In this document: one piece after another, positions 23,937-31,687 of the stretch
Layout of the letters: each line of letters starts with the position of its first letter
How positions within the stretch are numbered: position 1 is the stretch's first letter
Assembly (NCBI GenBank): GCA_021793645.1
Contig: JAJYSJ010000027.1
Span: forward strand, 1 to 34,795
Direction: 5' to 3'
Origin: Bacillota bacterium
GTDB taxonomy: Bacteria > Bacillota > Sulfobacillia > JAJZYS01 > JAJYTV01
DNA length: 34,795 bases
Notes under the pieces: model-generated
The model's database searches: none
What the model was told of the DNA's origin: nothing
Seen by the model: the letters and a program-made list of their open reading frames with translations, nothing else
Position numbers and translations under genes: made by a program

Positions 23937-25865
23937 GTGCCCAGGCAGCGGGCCCTCGTGCTGGCGGCCACCGCAGCGATCATCCTGTCCGGCTGTTCGA
24001 ATGCCTCCGCGCCGCGCACGCCTCCAAGGACTCTGCGGCCGATCACGGCCGAGTTCCTTGGAGGCGTGCCCTCGGTCACGGCTGCGCAATTCATGGATCC
24101 GCTGCACGGCTGGATCGGTGTCGCGGGCACGCCGTACTTCCAGGGGCAGGCTGTTCCATCCCCCGGCATGCTCCTGCGCACGACCGACGGCGGTCGTAGC
24201 TGGCAGGTCGTCGCGCATACGAAGACCCCCATCCTGGCGATCGACTTCTCGTCGCCCGAGGACGGCTTCGTGCTGGCGGGCGCGTGGATCGACGTGACGA
24301 CGGAGTTCACCGTCTACCGCAGCGCAGACGGCGGAGGGACGCTCCAGGAGCTCTCCCACCCCCAGGCCGACGCGGGGAGGGCCGTGATGCACTTCTCCTC
24401 CCCGACGCAGGGCTTCATCGTCAGCCAGAACACGCTGGACGTGACGACGGACGGCGGCCACACCTGGCAGACGTCCGACGCCCAGCCCAAGCCCGGCTTC
24501 TTCGGCGGCCCGATGCCGTTCGCACCGGCCTTCCTGTCGGCTGACGTCGGCGTCACTTCCGCGGGAAACGGCCTCATGCGCACGACGGACGGCGGCCACA
24601 CCTGGCAGAGCGTCTACGCCCTGCCGAATGGCGACGGCGGCTGGGGACCCGTGACCTTCGCGACACCAGAGGTCGGCTACGCCGCACTCGGGGTGGACGC
24701 GACGCAACTCGCCCAAAGCAGTGGCATCATCCTGCGAACCGATGACGGCGGTACGTCGTGGCGCATCGTCTCCGGCGCCCTGCCTGGAGGAGCGGTCATC
24801 GGCACGCCACCCCCGAGCGGCGCCGCAGACGGCATGGTCGCCTGGGGGCAGGAGAACGTTGCCCTCGCGGTGCAGGGCGCGCTCTACGTCAGCCGGGACG
24901 GCGGGGTGACCTGGCAGGCCATCGCCGCGCCGCAGCTTAACGACAGCATGTGGGGGAACGTCCTCACATACGACCCCGGCGTCTGGCTATTCGCGGACGA
25001 CATGTACGGTAACCTCATGCGCCTTGCGGCGAACGACACGTGGCAAACCGTGTGGCCGACCGCGCCCCTCGCGCGGGTGGACTTCACGAGCGCCTCGCAA
25101 GGATTCGGCCTCGCGCGCGAAAAGGGGCGGCTGCGCCTCGTGCGCACGGCAAACGGCGGCGGGACCTGGAGCGCCGTCCCGCTGCCGGGCGGCGGCGCAC
25201 CGACCGATCTCACGTTCGCGGGCGCCCGCCGCGGCTGGGTCCTGCGGGGCGAAGGCGCGCGGCCCCTGGCGACGGCCAACGGCGGGAACACGTGGCATCC
25301 GATCGGCGTGAGGCACGTGCTCTCCGCGCAGCTCTTTCCGGGCGGCAGCGGCTTCCTCATCGCCCGGCCGGACGCCGCGCAGCCGCCCATCCCGCTCGCC
25401 ACGTCGGATGGCGGCGAGCACTTCGTGCGCCGGTCCCTGCCGAAAGAGTTGCCGGTCGGCGGCATCGTCCGCTTCGCCTCGCCGCAGGTTGGGTTCGCCG
25501 CCGCGGCCGATGAAATCTGGAGGACGGACGACGGCGGGCAGCACTGGCGGTTCATCTCGATGCCAGCGCAGCTCGCCGGCTTCGAGCGCATCGTATCGCT
25601 CGGAGCTGACCCTTCGGGCGATCTCTGGCTCCTCGCAGCCTTCGACAGATCTGGCGGTCCCGTCACGCCGCAGGATCTCTGGATCCGCCATCCGGACGGC
25701 GCCTGGCAGGAAGTGCGCCTACCTGGGGTCGATCTGCCCTTCGATACGACAGGGGAGTCACTTGACGTCTACTCCCGGAGCCGTGCGTGGCTCGTAACGC
25801 CTGCCGGGGTGTTCGCTACCAAGGACGGCGGACGCACTTGGCGACCAGACGCACCCAGCCTCTGA
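23937..25865 (+). CDS. Asp-box (BNR/YCF48-like) propeller lipoprotein, 11 repeats; paralogue of 13667-15595
   Basis: 642 aa. The GTG at 23937 is forced by an in-frame TAG two codons upstream; GGCGGGAG is the ribosome binding site. The lipobox LSGC and the first 40 residues are close to those of the paralogue, and the alignment continues to the C-terminus. Eleven Asp-box-like motifs (TTDGGRSW, SADGGGTL, TTDGGHTW twice, TDDGGTSW, SRDGGVTW, TANGGGTW, TANGGNTW, TSDGGEHF, TDDGGQHW, TKDGGRTW) sit in the same places. The GC content is higher than in the paralogue. Secreted, lipid-anchored, probably binding rather than enzymatic. The next gene starts 32 bases on, suggesting an operon. Confidence 0.85.
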   Translation: MPRQRALVLAATAAIILSGCSNASAPRTPPRTLRPITAEFLGGVPSVTAAQFMDPLHGWIGVAGTPYFQGQAVPSPGMLLRTTDGGRSWQVVAHTKTPILAIDFSSPEDGFVLAGAWIDVTTEFTVYRSADGGGTLQELSHPQADAGRAVMHFSSPTQGFIVSQNTLDVTTDGGHTWQTSDAQPKPGFFGGPMPFAPAFLSADVGVTSAGNGLMRTTDGGHTWQSVYALPNGDGGWGPVTFATPEVGYAALGVDATQLAQSSGIILRTDDGGTSWRIVSGALPGGAVIGTPPPSGAADGMVAWGQENVALAVQGALYVSRDGGVTWQAIAAPQLNDSMWGNVLTYDPGVWLFADDMYGNLMRLAANDTWQTVWPTAPLARVDFTSASQGFGLAREKGRLRLVRTANGGGTWSAVPLPGGGAPTDLTFAGARRGWVLRGEGARPLATANGGNTWHPIGVRHVLSAQLFPGGSGFLIARPDAAQPPIPLATSDGGEHFVRRSLPKELPVGGIVRFASPQVGFAAAADEIWRTDDGGQHWRFISMPAQLAGFERIVSLGADPSGDLWLLAAFDRSGGPVTPQDLWIRHPDGAWQEVRLPGVDLPFDTTGESLDVYSRSRAWLVTPAGVFATKDGGRTWRPDAPSL

Positions 25866-25896
25866 CGCATCTTTGGGCGACGAACGGAGTAGAGAG

Positions 25897-26781
25897 ATGA
25901 ACGCTTTAACCATTGGGGCTAGCGGTTTTTTGGGCGCTCACGTCTACCAGCGCCTCGTCGACAAAGGGGCAGATGCGCATGGCACGTGTGGACATCATCA
26001 TCGGCCCGGGCTTCAAGCGATTGATCTGCTGGACACGCGAGCCATGGCCCGTTATCTGAACTCCTTGCGACCGGATGTCGTAATCTGGTGTGCCAAGCGA
26101 ACCCACGAGAACGGCGACGAACAGGCGCTGAATGAAACAGGACTTTGCAATCTGGTCCGCTCTGTCCCTGATGCCACCCGGCTGATCTTTGTGTCAACGG
26201 ATGGCGTGTTGCCCGGGACCGGAGGTCCGCATGGAGAACAGGTGAGGCCTTCTCCCTTTTCTTCCGATTCTTCGATAGCACGTTACACTAACGGGAAACT
26301 GTGGGCGGAACGGTGGCTGCAAATTGACTCTCCTCTCGCCCACACGACAACCATCGTCCGAACAGGCATGATCTACGGCCGGGCAGTCTCGGGCGAGTGG
26401 GACGCCCGCACAGCGGCAGTCCTGAAGGCTTTTGCTTCCGGAGAGACATTTTCGAGGGCGGACAATCTACTGCGCACGTTTGTGTACGTTGAAGAGTTGG
26501 CTTCCGCCCTGTGCGAGTTGGCCACGATCGACTGCATCCGCGGCATAGTGCATGCGGGACCCGAACATGGAGAAAGCCACTTCTCGTTTGCTAGGGCTAT
26601 CGCCCGCGCATGGTCTCTGCCCATGCATCTCGTCCGTCCGCATCAGATTCCACCGGAAGACGTCGCGGAGCGCGAAGTTCGTCTTGATACTCGACTGAAC
26701 ACCTCATTCCTCCGCTCCAAACTTGCGACCCAGTTTCACTCCGTTGACGAGCGGTTTACACTTCTCGCCCGGCAGGCATGA
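25897..26781 (+). CDS. RmlD-like NAD(P)-dependent sugar reductase/epimerase (extended SDR)
   Basis: 294 aa from the ATG at 25897 (GGAG seven bases upstream). The N-terminal Rossmann motif is IGASGFLGAHV (GxxGxxG, residues 7-13). FVSTDGVLPG (Ser100, Thr101) and Y130-xxx-K134 (YTNGK) give the catalytic triad of extended SDRs. Overall length and the STDGV-type block are those of dTDP-4-dehydrorhamnose reductases, which make dTDP-rhamnose for cell-wall or surface glycans, but no other rml genes are present, so the sugar is uncertain. It sits between two Asp-box genes and may be co-transcribed with both; the corresponding gap in the first copy of this arrangement holds an unrelated, oppositely oriented SDR instead. 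Confidence 0.8.
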   Translation: MNALTIGASGFLGAHVYQRLVDKGADAHGTCGHHHRPGLQAIDLLDTRAMARYLNSLRPDVVIWCAKRTHENGDEQALNETGLCNLVRSVPDATRLIFVSTDGVLPGTGGPHGEQVRPSPFSSDSSIARYTNGKLWAERWLQIDSPLAHTTTIVRTGMIYGRAVSGEWDARTAAVLKAFASGETFSRADNLLRTFVYVEELASALCELATIDCIRGIVHAGPEHGESHFSFARAIARAWSLPMHLVRPHQIPPEDVAEREVRLDTRLNTSFLRSKLATQFHSVDERFTLLARQA

Positions 26782-26795
26782 GACTTCCGGCCTCT

Positions 26796-26820
26796 TGTCA
26801 GGCGGGGTAGCCCAGCGACG
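26796..26820 (+). promoter_or_regulatory. Candidate ECF-type promoter before the 26849 gene
   Basis: TGTCAGG (26796-26802), sixteen bases, then CG. It is the same layout as upstream of the two sigma genes. The start codon follows about 28 bases later, leaving a short leader. Pattern only. Confidence 0.3.
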
Positions 26821-26848
26821 GTCTGCTGCCTAAGCTGGAGCAAAGGTC

Positions 26849-28066
26849 GTGTCAGGATGGGGGGGCTCGGCTGTGGGACCCGGACGACACGAGGAAGCAC
26901 GCAGAACGTTCGGAGCCCTCGTCTGGGTCGGTGGCATCGTCGTTGCAGCAGCCATTGTGACGGCCGTCGTCTTGACGAGGCCCTCGGCGCTCCAGACCTC
27001 ATCGCAACCGATTCTCGCCGTGCCATCGGTGCAGACGGTGATCCGCTCGCCGAACATCAAGACCGCATACTTCCCCGACATGACGTCACGCGAGACGGGC
27101 TGGATGGCCTGGGGCAGTGTGCACAAGCACGGCGAGCCAGCGGTGGCGAGGACGACCGACCAAGGCCGCAGGTGGATCAACGTCACGCCGCGCACGGACC
27201 TAGTAGGCGCAAAGCTGTCGCTGGAGCCAGTCGGCGCCCGACAGGCGTTCTTGGTCGCGGTTCATCCGGGGGAATCTGCGATCGTATACGTGACAACAGA
27301 CGGCGGCACGACGTGGGTGCGCGGCAAGCGGGTTGCTGTGCGTTACGGTACTGGCGGCGCATACCTCTCTGCGCGGGGCAAGCATGTTTGGTTGGAGGTC
27401 GGCATCGGCGGCACCACCAACGCAGCGGCCCAGTTGTTCACGTCGCGCGATGGCGGCATGACGTGGCGGCTCGTTTCGAAGCACACTCCGAGTGGTTCAG
27501 GCACCCTGCCGGGCTTCGGTTGGCTAGTCTTCGCAAGTGCCCAGGTTGGGTTCACAAGCCCGGGCCTCGGCAACACCCGTCTTTACAGAACAGACGACGG
27601 GGGCACCACCTGGACACCGGTCGCACCCGGCTATTGGTTAAAGATTGACCCGCCCCAGCTCGAACGAGAGGACGGCCTAGCCCAAGTCCACTTGTTTAGT
27701 TCCCCGGGCAGCTTGACAGAGTTCCTGCGCACAACCAACGGTGGACAAACATGGAGTGTCATGCTCTCGAACCTGACCAGACAGACCCCCATGGCTGGCG
27801 ACGTAGTGAACGCTGAAACAGCTCTGCTCGCCGACGTCGCTGGCGACATCCAACGCACTGCGAACGGCGGCCTTACGTGGCAGACGATCTCGCCTGGGGC
27901 AGCGTCGAAGAGCCTTATGCAACAGAACGTCATCGTCTACCTAAGCTTCAGTTCGCAAAGGGTGGGGTGGGCGGTCATGGTGGCGAGATCAGTCCGATTG
28001 CAGGGTCCCCAGACGCTCTACCTCACCACCGACGGCGGGCGTTCCTGGACGGAGGTAGCCAAGTAA
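26849..28066 (+). CDS. Membrane-anchored Asp-box propeller protein, 7 repeats; paralogue of 17812-19008
   Basis: 405 aa from a GTG with GGAG eight bases upstream. About 20 cytoplasmic residues are followed by one transmembrane helix (ALVWVGGIVVAAAIVTAVVL) without a lipobox, so the propeller faces outside. The Asp-box motifs are TTDQGRRW, TTDGGTTW, SRDGGMTW, TDDGGTTW, TTNGGQTW, TANGGLTW and TTDGGRSW. The region from SVQTVI to the second motif is nearly identical to the paralogue (ETGWMAWGSVHK is unchanged), whereas blades 4-6 differ in sequence. Cytoplasmic N-termini of the two are unrelated before the helix. R1 copy 6 follows the stop at the same distance as in the paralogue. Confidence 0.85.
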   Translation: MSGWGGSAVGPGRHEEARRTFGALVWVGGIVVAAAIVTAVVLTRPSALQTSSQPILAVPSVQTVIRSPNIKTAYFPDMTSRETGWMAWGSVHKHGEPAVARTTDQGRRWINVTPRTDLVGAKLSLEPVGARQAFLVAVHPGESAIVYVTTDGGTTWVRGKRVAVRYGTGGAYLSARGKHVWLEVGIGGTTNAAAQLFTSRDGGMTWRLVSKHTPSGSGTLPGFGWLVFASAQVGFTSPGLGNTRLYRTDDGGTTWTPVAPGYWLKIDPPQLEREDGLAQVHLFSSPGSLTEFLRTTNGGQTWSVMLSNLTRQTPMAGDVVNAETALLADVAGDIQRTANGGLTWQTISPGAASKSLMQQNVIVYLSFSSQRVGWAVMVARSVRLQGPQTLYLTTDGGRSWTEVAK

Positions 28067-28117
28067 GCAGTCGCTGTGCGGGTCTGGGCAGGCTTGTTCG
28101 GCCAAGCCGCTGCGTAT

Positions 28118-28188
28118 TTCAACATTGGGTAACCGCGTTTCGTAACCTAAGTGTTACCCGTCTCGGGGAAGTCCGGCGCTCCAAGTAT
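28118..28188 (+). repeat. R1 dispersed repeat, copy 6
   Basis: TCAACATTGGG, TTTCGTAACCTAAGTGTTACC and TCTCGGGGAAGT are present; the 3' part is shortened to CCAAGTA. It is the partner of copy 4 by position after the paralogous gene. Region 28189-28583 beyond it holds the tandem repeat, the RNA-end-like sequence and the hairpin listed separately, and no gene that I can support. Confidence 0.65.
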
Positions 28189-28309
28189 CTTCTCTGCAGT
28201 CGGTCTTCTGCAGACTCTGGCGCTTACCTCGACGAGGCGCAGTTGACCGAGATCGCCAGAATGCTAACGCGATTGCTAACGCTTTGCCGGGAGCCGTTAG
28301 CAGTTTCCT

Positions 28310-28336
28310 GGAGTGTCCTGGAGTGTCCTGGACGAT
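28310..28336 (+). repeat. Short tandem repeat
   Basis: The unit CTGGAGTGTC occurs twice in tandem and is followed by CTGGA, 2.5 copies of 10 bp in a non-coding stretch. GCTAACG is also repeated nearby (28264, 28274, and inverted near 28297). No function is apparent. Confidence 0.5.
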
Positions 28337-28394
28337 CAGAGCCCCGGAACCCGCTCCAGAGGTACGTTCGGGGACTGGGCGGGAGTGCCAGGGA

Positions 28395-28442
28395 AGACAG
28401 GGGTTCGCAATCAATAGGGTTCTAAGCCCCTCGCCTCCACCA
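28395..28442 (+). other. tRNA/tmRNA 3'-end-like sequence, possible attachment-site relic
   Basis: CAGGGGTTCGCAATC is followed by AGGGTTCTAAGCCCCTC and then GCCTCCACCA at 28433-28442. GGTTC-N-A, a CCCC closing strand and a terminal CGCCTCCACCA are what the 3' end of a tmRNA or tRNA looks like. There is no matching 5' part (no GGAGGCG acceptor strand, no anticodon arm), so it is not a functional RNA gene. Such isolated 3' ends are left by integrases that insert into tRNA or tmRNA genes. No integrase is in the window. Confidence 0.3.
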
Positions 28443-28539
28443 AGTTCAATTGGCTTTAGATCGCGGTCTTTTGGGTCCGGCCTCGCGCTTTGTGAGGCGG
28501 GATTTCCGCGTTTGCTAACGTTTTTCCCGTCAAGCGCTA

Positions 28540-28568
28540 AGGGGCCCAGCGCGCAGCGCTAGGCCCCT
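28540..28568. terminator. Nested hairpin after the ABC binding-protein gene
   Basis: Outer arms AGGGGCC (28540-28546) and GGCCCCT (28562-28568) with inner arms AGCGC and GCGCT around a GCA loop: 12 pairs with one mismatch. It begins 16 bases past the stop of the 28584 gene. There is no clean T-run on the minus strand. Confidence 0.55.
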
Positions 28569-28583
28569 CTAACCAAGTCTCCT

Positions 28584-29816
28584 TTACCAGGTTGGCTTCG
28601 GGTATTCGAACCTACTCTGAGCATAACTCAGCGGCCAGACGATCTTGGTTCCCCCGTTTTGCCATTGCATCAAGAACATGCCGTTGCCGCTCGGCACACC
28701 ATCGGAGTTCCAGCTCATGTCCCCTTGCACCGTTTTGTAGGTATGTCCGTGCAGGGCGGTGATAAGGACGGAGTTCTTGATCGAGTGGGTCGTGGTGACC
28801 AGCTGCTGAAGGACCTGCCCAACCGAGAAGGCCTGCGCCGCGTCTGACGGAATGTCCACCGCCTTGCCACCATACGTGTGAAGGTATGCGGTGACGAACT
28901 GGGAATTCTCGAACGTCTTCAGCGTCGGAGTCCAGCTGTTGGGAACAAGGAATCCCTCCGTATTCGCTGCGCCGATCGCCGACGAGAAAGTGGATCCCTG
29001 GTCAGGGCCGGAGGTCGCCACGATCAGCTTCGGGCTGTAGTGCTGCTGGATGAACGTCTGGACGAACGCCTGCACCTGCGGAACCGATGTCGTGCCGAGC
29101 ACGACGGCGTCAGCATGCGTGTTGACGATCGCCAGCGCTTCCGGTGTCAGGTCCGGCGTCTGGTCCTGGAACACCTGGTAGTAGACAGTGTGGACGCCGG
29201 CAGATGTCAGCTCCTGTTGAAGGGGCGGCAGCTGCGGTTCCGTGAAGGGATTGTTCGACGTGGCGTATGCGACCGTCCGCGGACGCTGGGAAGCGGGCAT
29301 CGTCTTGATCATGTCGCCAAGGCTGACGAGTTCATTGACAACCGCAGCCGGCTCCACGTCCGCGTAGCCGTTATAGTGCTGCTGAAACACCGCCGGGGCT
29401 CCTCCGGCAGGAGCGAGCAGCACGTAGCCGAAGCGCTTCGCGATCTGCTCCGCCGGGATCGTCAGCAATGAGGAGAACGGTCCGACCACGAGGTCGACGT
29501 GATCCGTTCCGATCAGCGTCTGGTAGTTGGTCAGCGTCTGCTGGGTGCTGCTGTCGTCATTCTTGACGATCAGCTTCACCGGGCGCCCGAGGAGCCCTCC
29601 GTTCGTGTTCACCTGGTCAGCCCACAACTGGTATCCCTGAAGATCGGCCTTGCCGTCACCCGAGAACATCCCTGAGAGTGAAATAGAGACACCGATCGTT
29701 ATGGGCTGCTTGGGCGACGTACTAGCCGTCTTCGTCGTCGAGCCGCACGCTGCGAGCAGCAACGTGGACGCGGTCAACGCAACCAGTACCGCCCGGTGCC
29801 GTCTAACAGATGACAA
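28584..29816 (-). CDS. Branched-chain amino-acid-type ABC transporter substrate-binding lipoprotein
   Basis: 410 aa. It starts at a TTG with GGGGGAT five bases upstream. Signal peptide and lipobox LAAC, then a Thr/Ser linker. The mature part begins ITIGVSISLSGMFSGDGKAD, the hallmark opening of LivJ/LivK-type periplasmic-binding-protein family 6 receptors, followed by QGYQLWADQVNTNGGLLGRP and VDLVVGPFSS (first lobe), then a second lobe with DAVVLGTTS. It would capture a small ligand (amino acid, amide or similar) and hand it to an ABC permease. No permease or ATPase genes are adjacent, so it is an orphan binding protein. A strong hairpin follows. Confidence 0.9.
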   Translation of the reverse strand: MSSVRRHRAVLVALTASTLLLAACGSTTKTASTSPKQPITIGVSISLSGMFSGDGKADLQGYQLWADQVNTNGGLLGRPVKLIVKNDDSSTQQTLTNYQTLIGTDHVDLVVGPFSSLLTIPAEQIAKRFGYVLLAPAGGAPAVFQQHYNGYADVEPAAVVNELVSLGDMIKTMPASQRPRTVAYATSNNPFTEPQLPPLQQELTSAGVHTVYYQVFQDQTPDLTPEALAIVNTHADAVVLGTTSVPQVQAFVQTFIQQHYSPKLIVATSGPDQGSTFSSAIGAANTEGFLVPNSWTPTLKTFENSQFVTAYLHTYGGKAVDIPSDAAQAFSVGQVLQQLVTTTHSIKNSVLITALHGHTYKTVQGDMSWNSDGVPSGNGMFLMQWQNGGTKIVWPLSYAQSRFEYPKPTW

Positions 29817-30763
29817 TGAACATCCCCCACTTTGTCCAATTGCGAGTTCCGTTGAATCTCTGCGTGCTCGGACTTACTCGGAGGACACAGTCTGCTTCCG
29901 CTGATGCGTCGAGGCGATCAACCAACGTCAGCCAAACGCCGTCAGTGCTGATGCCTCAGCGACTAGCAGTCCACTTCCACACAGCGAGGACTGCAAACCG
30001 GGTGTTTTGACGCTTCTTTCGCTACCGAACAGCAAGTATAGGGCGCTGTAACCGCTGCGCCGCACCTAGACCAGCGGCATCACTCTCCTTCCAGGCGTTC
30101 ATGATTCGAACCGTCGGATAGTGCGCAATCGCTTTCCCGATGGCCAGAGCCCCGCTGCAGTACTCTGCCATGCAGAGGATTGTCGCAGAGTCCACGGCTA
30201 CGGCCATCTTTGCACCACCGAGACACGTTCAGCCGCAACCTAGGCTCGTTGTAGCACAAAGAAAACGTTTGTCTGCTAAATACGTACTGTCATCCCTGTT
30301 TCCCTCTTTTCTGGTATCGGTACAGTGACTGCCAGATCCCCATCCGTTTCCATCTGGCGCATACCATTCGCTGCTCGGCCCAGATGTGCTCGCGGAGGAA
30401 ACAGGTATGGCCTGATCGCGTGAAGCCGCGCGCCTGCATCCAGGCGATCGCTAGGCACTACAACGCGGTCAGGTTCGCCGGCGCCCATGCGTCGCAGGTG
30501 CAGGAGCTTTTCGCATGTATGCGGCAACCGAACGACTCCCGCGACTTTGATCCCTTCGCGGCCGGACCATAGCTGCAACGCCGAGTGCCGGGAGGGTTGC
30601 GGATATCAGGAAACAAACTTACCCATCTCGCCTTTGCGGAGGGGCAAGCGCCTGTGTGCGGGAACGGCGGGTTGTAGCCAGTAACACTTCTTGCAAGGAG
30701 CAGTGCGGGGACGCAACAATTTGGACCACGCCAACAACTCGAAGGAAGTCGCCCTGACAGGTA
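29817..30763. other. Long intergenic region with gene debris
   Basis: Nearly 950 bases without a gene I can support firmly. A 61-codon minus-strand frame (30022-30207) is described separately. Plus-strand text at 30384-30572 has a protein-like stretch (PRACIQAIARHYNAVRFAGA) but no start: the ATG after GGAGGAAACAG reads only two codons. Around 30255-30330 the DNA is AT-richer (ATACGTACTG, CTCTTTTCTGG). No repeat R1 or R2 lies here. Confidence 0.4.
30022..30207 (-). CDS. Small open frame, possibly a gene fragment
   Basis: 61 aa, ATG with GGTGG seven bases upstream. The text MAVAVDSATILCMAEYCSGA reads like an alpha/beta fragment (strand, turn, helix with two cysteines) and then IGKAIAHYPTVRIMNAW. 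It may be the remains of an N-terminal domain, since it stops abruptly. I do not recognise it and the call is weak. Confidence 0.25.
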   Translation of the reverse strand: MAVAVDSATILCMAEYCSGALAIGKAIAHYPTVRIMNAWKESDAAGLGAAQRLQRPILAVR

Positions 30764-31687
30764 CTAGGCCAAGAAAAGCGGCGCCCATTGACGTAGCCAT
30801 GCCACGAACTGCCCCACGACCCAGTCTGGGCGATCTGCCACTATGCTGTGCAGGCCGGTTTCGCTGACGCGCCACGTCACCTCTGGGTTTTCCCCGAACA
30901 CCGCACGGCTTACGTCGTTGTTGGTGATCGGATCGTGGGCGCTTAAGAGAGAGAGGGTCTTCGTGCGCCAGTCGGTGTCAGGCTTCGGCACGCGGTCCTG
31001 CGTCGCCAAGAGGTGCAGAAGAAAACCAAGCGTGTAACGCCGTTTGCACGAGGGGTCCCTTTCGAAGATCCGGCGTATTGCAGGGTCTTCCGTCACGCCT
31101 TCCACTGGCAGTCTCAGCGGTGGGCGGACCCGTCCGGCGATCGGCCAGGCGAGGTGGGTCAGGAGCCATCCGGTCAGTTCCGATACGTGGAAGTTCAGGC
31201 CGAAGGCCGGCGAGAGGAACAAGGCGCCGTCAGGGTCGAGTCCGTGCGCGCGAACGGCCCAGTAGCTGAGTAGCGCACCATAACTCTCGCCACCGATAAG
31301 GGACATCGGCTTGGGACCGGTCGCCTTCATGGCGCGCCAGACGAAGACGACATCATCGATCGGCTCGTGCCAATCGCGCGTGTGACCACGGGTGCCGCCG
31401 GACCATCCGTGACCCCGCAAGTCGGGTAGCCATGTCTCGATGCCGTGGCGCGCGAATTCGGCGGCGATCGGCACGTAGTACTCAGAATGAACAAGCGACG
31501 CATGGATGAAGAGTAGGCGCGCCCGCACGATCGGAGGCTCGGCGATCCGGAGGAAGAGATCCGGCTCATGGGGGCGATCCAGAAAGCGCACGATCAATTT
31601 GGGCCCGCCCTGGGGCAGTCCGGCACCCACGTCAGTGTGATGCCTCGCGATCTTCGTCAGAGCCCATCCCTCATTTTGTCTCCACAT
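30764..31687 (-). CDS. Alpha/beta hydrolase, monoacylglycerol-lipase-like (serine aminopeptidase S33 type)
   Basis: 307 aa. The complete alpha/beta hydrolase layout is present: LLFIHASLVHSEYYVPIAAE (oxyanion region and helix A), LPDLRGHGWSGG, the nucleophile elbow GGESYG with Ser135, the acid Asp252 in SAHDPITNN, and His280 in ETGLHSIVAD. The DLRGHG-SGG spacing and the GL-HS ending are those of monoglyceride-lipase-like hydrolases, which cleave acyl esters; substrate not predictable. No signal peptide, so cytoplasmic. The ATG at 31687 has no good ribosome binding site, and the first 20-25 residues may not be translated. Confidence 0.85.
   Translation of the reverse strand: MWRQNEGWALTKIARHHTDVGAGLPQGGPKLIVRFLDRPHEPDLFLRIAEPPIVRARLLFIHASLVHSEYYVPIAAEFARHGIETWLPDLRGHGWSGGTRGHTRDWHEPIDDVVFVWRAMKATGPKPMSLIGGESYGALLSYWAVRAHGLDPDGALFLSPAFGLNFHVSELTGWLLTHLAWPIAGRVRPPLRLPVEGVTEDPAIRRIFERDPSCKRRYTLGFLLHLLATQDRVPKPDTDWRTKTLSLLSAHDPITNNDVSRAVFGENPEVTWRVSETGLHSIVADRPDWVVGQFVAWLRQWAPLFLA

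Noticed and set aside
13667-25865. Sialidase (neuraminidase) function for the Asp-box proteins
   Set aside because: Asp-boxes alone are structural. The arginine triad and the FRIP-type motif of sialidases are not visible.
502-28188. CRISPR array made of R1 copies
   Set aside because: The copies are separated by hundreds to thousands of bases and by genes. No regular spacers and no cas genes.
502-28188. Integron attC sites with gene cassettes
   Set aside because: Genes between copies lie on both strands and several are large. The R1 sequence lacks the RYYYAAC/GTTRRRY boxes and there is no integron integrase.
28395-28442. A functional tRNA or tmRNA gene
   Set aside because: Only the 3' end is present; no acceptor 5' strand, D arm or anticodon arm can be drawn upstream.
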